Source of the DNA: Polychytrium aggregatum
Taxonomy: Eukaryota; Chytridiomycota; Chytridiomycetes; Polychytriales
Assembly: GCF_025602895.1 (NCBI RefSeq)
Contig: NW_026516416.1
Span: forward strand, 1-50,282
Reading direction: 5' to 3'
DNA: 50,282 nt
Of this stretch, positions 20,899-30,159 are shown one piece after another. Within the stretch, counting starts at the first letter, position 1. Each line of letters starts with the position of its first letter. The notes below the pieces were generated by a model that worked only from the letters and a program-made list of their open reading frames with translations, searched no databases and was not told where the DNA came from. Position numbers and translations under genes: made by a program.

Positions 20899-23299
20899 AT
20901 GGATGGCGGCGCTCGAAAGAGGTCGTCGTCTTCTGGGCGGGAAGACCTTCAGAGCCCAGATGCACAGCTCTCAAAGCGTCTCGCAAGCACTCCCGGTGCG
21001 CGTGATGACCAATTGCCTGCGATTGTTTCTTGGTGCCAAACTGCCCTCCCCAATCGCTTGCTGACCTGCAACCTCGGGCTCTTACACCGGGCACCAGCTC
21101 CTCCAGCCAGCTTCTACGGCTCCAGTCGCGTGAGCAGCAGGTCAGATATCGTCATCCTGTTGGCGCTTCCTCTATTGTCGATCGGCTCAATCGATTCACA
21201 CCGCCGTTTGCAACCATCCAGACACGAGGAAACCCATGCCAAGCGATGGGCCCAGGTTCTCAAGACCTTGAAAGTCGTTGGCACGCCACACTCGCCGAGG
21301 CAAAGCACCTTGATGCTTTTCAAGAAACAGGAATTGGCTTTTGAGTAAGTACTCCGAACTGGCGGACAGCAGCATCGGAAGCCTCTGCCTCTCTACTTGG
21401 CAAAACTCACCCATGCTGCGGGCTGTTGGCCAACATCCTAGGTATCAGAGGACGTGCTCCAATCCAGTCCACGTATTCTCCTTCGAGACAGATATTTCCA
21501 ATCCGGGCAAGCGAAAGTTCCTCGCCACCACGTACCCGCATTTTTGGGAGCATTATCTGTGAGTAGCCAACAGAGGGCGCCCTGCCGTGAGCGCAACCAG
21601 AGGCCGGGGCCTTTGGCAGATGACCGCCTGGAAATGGCCTGCAGCTTCTGAGTCAGCTCCAAACACCGATCAGCACACTCGACCAGCGCCACTACTACGA
21701 GGTTATCAAAGAAGGAATGCCATGCAAGCTCTACTTTGATCTCGAATTCATGACCCAGGACAATCCCAATCTCGACCATGAGCGGGTCATGGCCACCTTC
21801 ATCCAGGTCTGCACTACAATTCCGCGCTGGCAGCGGTGGGATGTGCCCGATTCCAAGTGTGTGGGCTGACGGCCGCCGATGTTCGGATCGACGCTCTATC
21901 CAGCAGGGCCCGCGGCATGTTGATCCCAGCCGCAGGGTCGATTGATTGGTGGCTGTCCCGGGCACGAACTGCTTTGGCGAACTGAAACTGAGGCTTCGAA
22001 ACAATTGCTAGCTTCTACTCGACGAGCTGCTCAACAAGTTTGGGATCCGATGCCGCCCAGAACATATTGTGGATTTGTCGTCAACGACAACATCAAAGTT
22101 TTCCCGCCACATCATCGTCAACCTCCCCGGGGCCGTCTTTCAAGACAATGGCCATGTCGGTATGTTGTTGTATGGCCTCTTCGCTCCACCATGTGTTCTA
22201 CCAGTGTACTGGTCTCTAATTTCAAAACGGCACAGGTCGGTTCGTTTCGTATCTCATATCTCGGATCCATGAATACAGCCAAGGAAATGGCGAAACTAGC
22301 GTCAAGTTTGCTGAGCTCATCGTCAAACATCCATCGAGCGGCCGGGCGGTATTCATCGATGAGAGTGTGTACAGCAAAAATCGCAACTTTCGCATCATAT
22401 ATTCATCCAAAATTGGCAAATCATCGCCTCTCTTGCGAGCAGACAAGCCTGCACTGGATCAACGGATCGAAAACGAGACCTTCAAGTTCTTCAAAGAAAG
22501 TCTTGTGTGTGCAGTGGAGTATGACGATGACCTGCGACTCCTCTCGTTTGGCGAAAGTCCGGTGCTCCGTTTCCCAGGGCCGCTTTCGGGGCGCAGCAAT
22601 GACGCAGCGCAAACGACATCCTCGCAGCCATCGCCATTTCCTCAAATCGATGAATATGTTTTGAGGTCGATCCAAAGCCGGAATTCGAGGGCCTGTTTTC
22701 GATCGGCCACATATTTCCCCGAAAGTAAGCGTCCTGCTTCCGATACAGCCCAGAGGACACGGCAAACGGCACCATACTGACAACTATTTTCCAGGCAAAT
22801 CTCTCGTCTATGCCATTGGTAACGATCGATTTTGCTTCAACATCGGACGGCAGCACAAAAGCAATGGCGTTTACTACGTCGCCAGCCTCAACAATGGTAC
22901 ATTTACCCAAAGGTAATGTCATGCGACTGGTGAATATCTCGGCCATAACCCAGCTGCTCCAGGAACCGCGCTGTTATGAACAATTCGAAGGGCCAACTGA
23001 TTTGATATGATTTGATATGATTTGATATGATTTGATTGGTGGTATGCCATTGCACATCCACCTACAGATGCTACGATGTTGATTGTCGCCGCTTCCGCTC
23101 GGCCGAGCAAACTATCCCGTTATCACTGGTGCCATTTGCCCTCGACACCGTCAGGCCCGATCTCGACGACGAGAGCGACAATCAGCCCGACGAATATGAT
23201 GAAATCATCGCCAGTATTCCAGAGTCGCTCTTTATACCTCACACAACCAGACCTGCCGATCATGAATCCAAAGAGAGCAGCCCGAAAACAGGCAGCTGA
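20899..23299 (+). CDS. PRIMPOL: PrimPol (primase-polymerase), paralogue 1
   Basis: Archaeo-eukaryotic primase that reprimes stalled forks and bypasses lesions in nucleus and mitochondria. Exons: 20899-21344, 21442-21558, 21653-21806, 22012-22159, 22236-22724, 22795-22912, 23068-23299; about 567 codons, the usual size. Key segments: LFKKQELAFEYQ, ATTYPHFWEHYL, CKLYFDLEF with the metal-binding Asp-x-Glu, TSKFSRHIIVNL with the catalytic Ser-x-His, YSKNRNFR, and the zinc knuckle formed by Cys and His of CFNIGRQHKSN plus CYDVDC. The acidic C-terminal tail may serve in RPA binding, but that is inference. Exon 1 stays open but may hide an intron near 21130. The last intron contains a 10-bp tandem repeat. 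The gene is followed head-to-tail by a second PrimPol with introns at matching positions. Confidence 0.93.
22998..23037. repeat. 10-bp tandem repeat in a PrimPol intron
   Basis: About four copies of TGATTTGATA inside the last intron of PrimPol paralogue 1. Confidence 0.9.
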
Positions 23300-23811
23300 T
23301 TCGAGAAATACATATCACCGTCTCTTCTGGCCGTTCATCGTCTCGGCGACGCCTTTGTTGGCTGAGTCGATATTCCGTCCAAGTGCATGTCCACACTGCA
23401 AGACATCCCGGTCGGAGCAGAGGACCATCACCGCCGCCCTGAAACCGTGCCATGCCCGAGCCAGTCTGTTGTATGCATCGTATGCATTGCATACGCTGCG
23501 CCCATCGCATGCATCGTCTCCAGCACATGCATCGTCTCCGGCAGCCCAGAGTCCCGCCGACAGCGTGGGCGAAGGGTTTTCTTGGTGGTGGTTTCTCCCG
23601 CGCTCGAGGCCCCGTTTGCGCTCCGTTTGCGCTGCCTTGGTATTCGTCCTGCATCTTCCTCCTTGATCGAACCCGAACTCGGATCCTGTTCCCGATGATC
23701 CGCCGTCTCTGCGGCAGCCTCTGCCGCCGTACGCTACCGCTGACATGTTCCATCCCGCCCGCTACCAACGGCTCACCAGCCTTAGGGCCTTGTCTTCGCT
23801 ATAGCCGGCAG
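23300..23811. other. Spacer between the two PrimPol genes with short ATGCATCG-type repeats
   Basis: Holds the 3' flank of PrimPol 1 and the likely promoter of PrimPol 2. Around 23470-23550 the words ATGCATCG and GCATCGTCTCC recur several times. Long open frames on both strands here are GC-driven and show no recognisable domain. Confidence 0.45.
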
Positions 23812-26189
23812 ATGAACACCTCGGCCCCCGATCGCTCGCCCAGCCGGAAAGACCAAAGATCTCACGAGTCTCATGCAACCGGCCACATCACGCCTCACGC
23901 CGTCTACAGCTACCCACTCCAGCGCATCGTCTTCACAAAACAGGCGCCGGCCCTGCGGTATGGGCTCGGTACATCTCTATGACTCCGCCGCCGCACTGCA
24001 CAAGCATCATTCCGCTCGAATTCCATCCGCTGCCGGAGCGTACATGACCCATCGTGCGAGGTCCCTGGGTTGGTCTTGGAGCCTTCGTCATCCCAATCTG
24101 TAAATGCCTCTAATCACACCAGTCTGCAAGATCTGCGGCCCGAGCTGCCGTTTCTGTTTGCATATGAGGTACGATCGAAAGGCATGATAGGATGCGATCG
24201 ATGATGACTGCTCGATCGACTCGTGGCATCACCGTCCTTTCAAAGTTTGCCATGACTTGGAGCATCCGTCGCCCGATTCATACCAACAACGCCCCGTCCC
24301 TGGTCTCTGGCCACGAAGCTATCCCAGCCACACACAGGTCCTCGCTACTACTTCCCGGCGTCATTGGATGACTTTTGGCCAACATATCTGTGGGTATTTC
24401 TTCAGCTCCAGCGCGCTTGAGGCCCTCATGCTGCGACTCTGCTTGCTGATCGACTCTTGTTTACTCTCGATTTCGGTATAGAGCCTTCAAGCCAAGCGAG
24501 CGCTGCTTTCATGAGGTCATTCGCCATGATCGGCCATGCAAACTCTACTTTGATCTCGAGTTTGACAAGTCAAAACACCAGACCGTCAATACCCAAGACA
24601 TCATGGAGCGGTTTCGGCATGTATGAGTCCGGGGCAATCCCGCGGGATGGCGAGCCGTGGATGCTGTTCGATTGAAGGTCTGGGCGACATGCGGTGCCGG
24701 CAGCGATCGCCACTCACTTCCGCCTGCATTTGCACATTTGTTTCGATTCATGGTCGCCTGCTCCCCAGATAGTTATCACCCACCTGACCAAGTTGTTCGA
24801 CATCCCCGCTGCGGACTGTACCGTTGTCGATCTGGACTCAACCTCTGCCGTCAAGTTCTCGCGACATTTGATTATCAATATTCGAGGAGTGTGCTTCGAG
24901 AGTAGCCTGCATGTTGGTGGGTACGGGTATAAAATCAATGCGATCCATTGCTTCGTTCTCTTTGGACAGCAATCGAACTGACGCTCTTCTTGGGCATTTG
25001 TGTCTTGATAAGGGGCGTTTGTTCGAGATCTCCGGCAGCGACTTTATCTCAAGGCATTTTCCATCGACCAATACCCAAGCTACGTTGCCAGCTCACCTAT
25101 CGCCATTGATACACTAGCGGAGGTGGACCCCGAATATGTCCGCAGTCTGTTTTTAGACGAATCTCTTGGCATCAATGGCCTGTTTGTCGACTGCTCCGTC
25201 TACAGTCGAAACAGAAACTTTCGCATCCTGGGATCACGTAAGCCCGGCCGGACCGAGATTTTTTCGCCCACCAACCCCGTTCATGCCAGTAGCATTACGC
25301 TGGAGTACTTCCGGACGACTCTTGTCTCGGAATGTGAACAAGGTGCCCGCCGGATCTCATTCAAGGCTCCCCAGACCGATCTTTCGGCTCATTTTCCGCA
25401 TACGAGGGAGGCAAGAAGCTTCCTTGCGGTACAGAGCGATGACTTTGCCGACTTGGAGAACTATCTGTTGCAGCGGCTGCGGGAGCGCTCTCCATCAGCT
25501 GCGTTGGGTGATCCTGTTTACGAATTGACGACAGGTGCGTCGCATGTTTATCAAGGCCTCATTGCTGTTGCAGCGATGTCTAGCATCAGCCCATCATCCT
25601 CCGAAGCGCGACCCGACGCTCTGCGACTAGGGTCATTGCATTGACAAGTCTTTGTTCGCCGCATAGACGGTCCGCGGCTATTTTATCCGATCAAGGGCGA
25701 TCGTTACTGCGAAGTGCGCGGCAGACAACACAAAAGCAATGGGACGTTCTTCAACATCTCGATGTCGTCGGGCACGTTTACTGAATGGTAGGCGTTGCTG
25801 GATCGCAGTCACTGGGGATTGTGAGACTGATACTGGAATCCCAGGGCGCTGGTGCATCATATATAGTCATCAACGTCAAGCGCGAGAGCATTGTATAGCA
25901 GCGTCGCGGGGAAGGGATTAGACAGATCCATGGTGTCCTCTATGCTGACGCCATTGTACTCCTATTGTTCACCGGATCGACTTGACGGGCGTGATCACCG
26001 TCTCAACCATCCTGCTCCAACCATCCTGCTTCAATCGTCCTGCTTCAATCGTCCTGTATCGGTGCCATCAGCTGTTTCGACCACGACTGTCGTGGCCATA
26101 TGAGGATCACTCACCTATTGCCAGTTTCCATCAAAGAGTGCCTACAATCTATTCAGAAAAAAATCGGGACACCACACCCGCTCCCTTGA
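23812..26189 (+). CDS. PrimPol (primase-polymerase), paralogue 2
   Basis: Second copy, diverged from the first but with the same motifs and intron phases. Secure exons: about 24260-24389 (ending FPASLDDFWPTYL), 24482-24620 (CKLYFDLEFDKSKHQ), 24769-24916 (VKFSRHLIINIRG), 25013-25534 (VYSRNRNFR), 25649-25787 (GRQHKSNGTFFN), 26072-26189 (zinc knuckle CCFDHDC, then a short tail). The catalytic Asp-x-Glu and Ser-x-His, and the zinc ligands, are all kept. The 5' end is uncertain: a segment near 24120-24170 reading LRPELPFLFAYE may correspond to LFKKQELAFE, and an ATG at 23812 would open an upstream exon. It lacks the acidic tail of paralogue 1, so the two may differ in partners. A 14-bp tandem repeat lies in the last intron. 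Confidence 0.85.
26003..26058. repeat. 14-bp tandem repeat in the last intron of PrimPol 2
   Basis: Four units of the type TCAATCGTCCTGCT / TCAACCATCCTGCT, imperfect. Confidence 0.85.
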
Positions 26190-26239
26190 ACATGTAGTAT
26201 GTGAGGACTTATGTCCAATGGAGACACATGCAATTCAAC

Positions 26240-26452
26240 AGATCACCTCCGAGTAAAAGCCACCGGTCGCTCCCCGTCTCCACATTCGATCTGCACTGCT
26301 CAAAGTACCGAGCAAACCGCTGCCTCCGAGGGCTGGATGCACAGCCCATGCCTGTGGGTCGCTGCACTGGTCTCGGAGTGCCGGCGGTGAATGGTGCTTT
26401 TGGACACACTGAAGATGGTGGCGACCTTACGCAAGCTGCGGAGCAGCGAGGG
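26240..26452 (-). pseudogene. Chimeric remnant: helix-turn-helix followed by a Fanzor RuvC-II fragment
   Basis: Reading on the minus strand, 26452-26375 encodes LLRSLRKVATIFSVSKSTIH, a helix-turn-helix like those of transposases of the IS630/Tc1 type. About 25 bases later, in another frame (26352-26240), comes GCASSPRRQRFARYFEQC, clearly the YASSPRRLRFAKYFEQF segment just after RuvC-II of the intact Fanzor. The two are joined by a frameshift and a large deletion. It may derive from a Fanzor family with a helix-turn-helix, or from a transposon that carried a Fanzor; the sequence cannot decide between them. Confidence 0.65.
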
Positions 26453-26460
26453 TGCTGTGC

Positions 26461-27016
26461 TTGACCATGATTGCAATGAGTGGGCAGATGTATTCAGGTC
26501 ACAGAAAAAACCACTGTCATGGCTCAAAACGGGGTGTCCCATTTCATCTTGGAAAACGCTGTAAACTCGAACGTGGGGCCGAAAAGCACCTCGCGACCCA
26601 TGTCAGCCGGCAGCCGCCGGGTAGCGATGCAATCTGCTTATTTTTGACAAGATAAATATGCATCAAATCGGGTCTCGCGATGGACATGACTGCCTCATCT
26701 TGCCCATCGACGATCCTGCCGTCGCATTGCTTTGTGGGAGCAGCAAAAGTTGGAATCTGGCCATGGTCTGTTGACGGCATTTGGTATCGTCTTGAGCCAA
26801 TTGACGGTGGTGGTGGGCGACTGGTGTGGAGGAATGACCAATTGTATCATTGTTGGAAGCTCCACTCCGATTGCGGACAAGAACCACCACCGTCTGAATC
26901 TCTCTGGTTGGAAACCTAGTCAAGCGTGGCTGTGTGTCAGCGAGATGACATGATCGTTTGGCTATCAGGCAAGACTCACCTTGACAAGATGTCTTCCCAC
27001 GACTGATTGAGCGAGC
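26461..27016. other. Left flank of the Fanzor element, no gene recognised
   Basis: No supported gene. A 79-codon frame at 26680-26919 has no similarity I recognise. The left boundary of the Fanzor element is probably near the end of this interval. Confidence 0.4.
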
Positions 27017-27145
27017 GATGCGTTTCTGGATCTGAATCAAGGACGCCACTGCGCAGTATCTCTGCCAGCCCAAAATGCGCTGGTTTTGAGGAGATTCTTT
27101 CTTCCCCAAGGGCAGAACCAGCCATCGCTGCTATTTTCTCGCCAG

Positions 27146-29758
27146 ATGGCTCCCAAGAGAAAGACACCCCCCGATCCCGACCCGGGATCACCCAATGACT
27201 CTCCTGTGGCCAAGAAACCCGTCATCAAATCGTGTCGTGCCTGTGGCCTGACCAACCATGTTAGGCCCTTCACCAAGAAGTGCACAGCCAGAATCGACAG
27301 CAGCCCTGCCTCTGGCTCTGCCTCGGTCGCTGAAATGGTCAGCCAAGCACCCAAGGTCCCTGTATGTGCCACGTGCGGGGAAGAGGGTCATGCCAGAAGC
27401 AACACCCCAAAGTGCCGTTTCTATAACCCACTCTGGAGCTCTACCTTGCCTGGCTGTGGCCCAAACGAGTATGCCAAGGCCGAGTACTCCACCGTCAAGT
27501 GCACTCTGGACGCCATCATCAAGAACGACACCTTGCACGACAAGATCGAGGAGACTGTCCGAGCCATGACTCAAGTGCAGTACGAAGCATCTCGTCTCCT
27601 GGAGCTGCATCTCAGGCGGTGCTTGGACAAGGGCATCACCCTCCCCACTGTGTCGTCGAGTGAACCCGCGTTCGTTCGAAAATGCTTCAACATGGTGCAG
27701 ACAGGAATGACTAGTGTCAAGAAAGGCACGACCCAAGAAGACAGGCACATCATCGACACCTATGACCTGTATCGAAGTACATGGAGTGGATCGTATATCC
27801 TGCCTCCAGTGTCCCTCCCAAAGGGTACTGGGTCACAGGTCCTTGGTTTGGCTGTCAAGACCTATGTAGTCAACTGTGAGACCCACGTTCTCGATCGTTA
27901 CTGGTCTCTCCTCCGTCGATACTGCAATTTGGTCCTGGTTGCTCCGAAGGATGTCAAACGTCACACACACGTCGACGAGTGTATGAAGCTGATGGAAAAT
28001 CCCCTCTCCAAGACACTCCTCGTTGATCTGAGGAAGTCCTTCGCCCACCATGCCGACCAGCTATATCGGTTTCGCTACAAAAGCCACCAGGACCTGTATC
28101 GAGTTGTATCGAAACTGGCCAGTGAAGTCTCTCGACTGACCCACCTGAAGGAGGCCCTCTTCATGGTGGTCTTTCAGAAGATGATCATTCCCAGGCTCGT
28201 GAGGGATACCGATGTTCTGAAAGGAGAGCGTGGACGACTGAACGAGGAGATGTGTCAACCCATCGAACGTAGGCAGTCGGATCAATACAACGCACTCCAG
28301 ACCCAGCACGAGGAGGTGTGCAAGCAGATCACTGTCAACACGAAGCGGATCAAGCGCCTCACCGACCGGCTTGCCCAGACCAAGAAGAGACTCAAGGCCC
28401 CTCGAGCACAGTGCACCTTGGTCCCGCTCTGCGATGCCAGAGCCAAGTATGTCAAGCTCGACACCAAAGCACTGTGGGAAATCCTTGGATACCAGACTGG
28501 CACTGGGCTCAGGTGGGACGACCTGAAGACCAAGGTCAATGGCACCACAAAGCAAGAGACCTTCTGGCAGACCAACTTCAAGCTGGATCCGAGACTCTTT
28601 GGTGCCAGGGAGGAGGGGAAGCAGCTCTTTGGTTGCGAGATCACCACCGATGGGGTCGGGTGCTCGATCACCACACTCAGATACAAGATCCTGAAGAAGG
28701 ACCCCGATGTCAAGCCGGAATCCGTGGACAAGGACGACAACACACTCACTCCTGAGCAGAAGATCCAGGCCAGGGTCGGTCCCATCGACGACTCTCGGAC
28801 CACATGGATCGGGATCGACCCTGGAGTGGGATCGATCTTCACCGCTGTCAATCGAGCACCCGGTCAACCATCCATCCAGGAGCAAGACGGTGTCAAGGTG
28901 ACCAAGGCACAGCGTGCCAACGAGAAGATTGTGTCGTTCTCCAACAAGGAGTACCAGCATCGATGTGGCACCACCCAAGCGACCAAGTGGATCCAGAGCA
29001 CCCACAAGATCCTTGGTCTGCAGCAATGGATGAGCACCACACCAAGTCCCAAGATCCCTGGAGTGTCTTCTTTCTTGCGATACATTCGCCATGGGTTCGA
29101 TGGAGACATGCTGGAGAAACAGCTGTACTTCAGCCTGACCCGGCGACGGCGATTCAAGCGACTCGATCTCCACGGCAAGCGACAGCGCACTGTCCACGAG
29201 ATGTGCAAGCAAGTCATCGACCAGGCACCACCGGAGACCGAAGTGGCGATTGCCTTTGGGAATGCCTCCTGGAAGCAGGGGAAGGGATATGCCTCCAGTC
29301 CCAGGAGACTCAGGTTCGCCAAGTATTTCGAGCAGTTCCACCACCACCAGAGAGGCCCACCAGACCGATCCGTCTCCAAGATCCATGTGTGCTCGGTGAA
29401 CGAGTTCAACACATCCCAGGTGTGCTCACATTGTCGGGAAGCCAAGCGACTTGAGAAGGTCGAGCATCTTGATATCGAGAAACCACACTTTGTCCGGAGC
29501 TGTGCAAGCTGCCATACGCTGTGGGATCGAGACATCAATGCCTCAAGGAACATGATCTCGGTATGCCAGTCGATCATCGCCACAGGAGATCGACCGGGTG
29601 TATTCAAGACTGTGCTTCCCAAACCAACCAAAACAAAGAGATTGCCAACGAAGACAGGAGTGCAATGCCATGGCTTGCCCACTGGGCCTACAAGTCAGTC
29701 AGCGGGGTTCAGACATCTGAAGCCTAGAAGGGGAAGTGTCCCGTTTCTTTCTGGATAG
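27146..29758 (+). CDS. Fanzor (eukaryotic TnpB-like RNA-guided DNA endonuclease)
   Basis: An 870-aa protein in one exon. The ATG at 27146 (MAPKRKTPP) is chosen because the deleted copy keeps the same start, and upstream in-frame sequence has no ATG. Order: basic KRK possible nuclear signal; two zinc knuckles (C30-C33-H38-C46 and C74-C77-H82-C90); a long helical middle; then the RuvC-like core. RuvC-I is WIGIDPGVG (D558). The RuvC-II region EVAIAFGNAS (from 699) lacks the TnpB-type Glu at the usual place. VNEFNTSQVCSHC gives the displaced Glu (E753) typical of Fanzors. A four-Cys zinc ribbon follows (C760, C763, C786, C789), then RuvC-III WDRDINASRN (D796). All catalytic positions are intact. 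Known Fanzors cut DNA guided by an RNA encoded at the gene's 3' end. It is larger than many, mainly from the knuckle-bearing N-terminus. No interruption was seen, so it is probably recent or selected. Confidence 0.93.
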   Translation: MAPKRKTPPDPDPGSPNDSPVAKKPVIKSCRACGLTNHVRPFTKKCTARIDSSPASGSASVAEMVSQAPKVPVCATCGEEGHARSNTPKCRFYNPLWSSTLPGCGPNEYAKAEYSTVKCTLDAIIKNDTLHDKIEETVRAMTQVQYEASRLLELHLRRCLDKGITLPTVSSSEPAFVRKCFNMVQTGMTSVKKGTTQEDRHIIDTYDLYRSTWSGSYILPPVSLPKGTGSQVLGLAVKTYVVNCETHVLDRYWSLLRRYCNLVLVAPKDVKRHTHVDECMKLMENPLSKTLLVDLRKSFAHHADQLYRFRYKSHQDLYRVVSKLASEVSRLTHLKEALFMVVFQKMIIPRLVRDTDVLKGERGRLNEEMCQPIERRQSDQYNALQTQHEEVCKQITVNTKRIKRLTDRLAQTKKRLKAPRAQCTLVPLCDARAKYVKLDTKALWEILGYQTGTGLRWDDLKTKVNGTTKQETFWQTNFKLDPRLFGAREEGKQLFGCEITTDGVGCSITTLRYKILKKDPDVKPESVDKDDNTLTPEQKIQARVGPIDDSRTTWIGIDPGVGSIFTAVNRAPGQPSIQEQDGVKVTKAQRANEKIVSFSNKEYQHRCGTTQATKWIQSTHKILGLQQWMSTTPSPKIPGVSSFLRYIRHGFDGDMLEKQLYFSLTRRRRFKRLDLHGKRQRTVHEMCKQVIDQAPPETEVAIAFGNASWKQGKGYASSPRRLRFAKYFEQFHHHQRGPPDRSVSKIHVCSVNEFNTSQVCSHCREAKRLEKVEHLDIEKPHFVRSCASCHTLWDRDINASRNMISVCQSIIATGDRPGVFKTVLPKPTKTKRLPTKTGVQCHGLPTGPTSQSAGFRHLKPRRGSVPFLSG

Positions 29759-29762
29759 ACTG
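29560..29762 (+). ncRNA. Candidate guide-RNA (omega/fRNA) scaffold and right end of the Fanzor element
   Basis: In OMEGA systems the guide RNA overlaps the 3' end of the nuclease gene and runs past the element's right end, where the guide segment begins. Here the last ~200 bp are kept at DNA level in two other copies (18717-18911 and 36807-36990), one of which has lost nearly all other coding sequence. The tail after the last RuvC motif (about 60 residues, rich in Lys, Pro and Thr) has no known domain, consistent with DNA-level or RNA-level constraint. The RNA itself is inferred, and its start and end are not visible. Confidence 0.4.
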
Positions 29763-29891
29763 TAAGTATCTTGCACCGTTCCTTGAGTATTTCTACAGTG
29801 GATGCCGGGTCGCCCATATTCTGGGCAGTCCACTTCGGGGTTGCCATCCCTCTTGGGATGGTCGATGGGAGGTGTTTGACTCCCTTGTGCA

Positions 29892-29893
<2 letters not shown>

Positions 29894-29972
<79 letters not shown>

Positions 29973-29978
29973 GTGTGT
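29894..29978. repeat. (GT)n microsatellite, about 36 units plus a short second run
   Basis: Uninterrupted GT repeats from 29894 to 29966, then CAAA and a second short run to 29978. It lies between the Fanzor right end and the RF2 start codon, and can form Z-DNA. Confidence 0.97.
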
Positions 29979-30159
29979 GACGGCGAGAGGCTTCTCGCCT
30001 TCCCTCGGGGGTCTCTCGCCAGAGACTGCTCTTCTCGCCGACCGAGGTGGCTCCGAGAGCGCGCTTTTTCGTTCTCGCTCATTTTTTTAACAAGAATTTT
30101 TTTCATAGTGTCTTGAGGCAAGCCGCCGATCCGCCCCAGCACCATCTCTCGCCTGCTCG

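Larger units (their letters stand above)
27017..29762 (+). mobile_element. Fanzor-bearing element (OMEGA-like), apparently full length
   Basis: Bounds are set by comparison with the other copies. The left end GATGCGTTTCTGGATCTGAA (27017) is shared with the deleted copy (to 37213 on the minus strand). The right end CTTTCTGGATAGACTG (ending 29762) is shared with copies at 18911 and 36807. Beyond these points the sequences differ. The nine bases TTTCTGGAT occur near both ends in the same orientation. No serine recombinase or DDE transposase gene lies inside, so movement would need an enzyme supplied elsewhere. I see no clear target duplication. Confidence 0.7.

Noticed and set aside
23232..23768. 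178-codon minus-strand frame between the PrimPol genes
   Set aside because: Arg-rich shadow of GC-rich repeats and partly antisense to the PrimPol 1 last exon; no domain.
27086..27145. Upstream extension of the Fanzor frame
   Set aside because: It would need a TTG start; the first ATG is 27146 and the deleted copy preserves that start.
28061..29386. 441-codon minus-strand open frame opposite Fanzor
   Set aside because: Antisense shadow; the plus strand carries the conserved RuvC and zinc motifs.
26461..29894. Serine recombinase (IS607-type) or DDE transposase gene beside the intact Fanzor
   Set aside because: Looked for on both strands; only the short helix-turn-helix fragment at 26375-26452 was found and it is broken.
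29872..30116. Cys-Val repeat open frames over the (GT)n tract
   Set aside because: Pure translation of a dinucleotide repeat.
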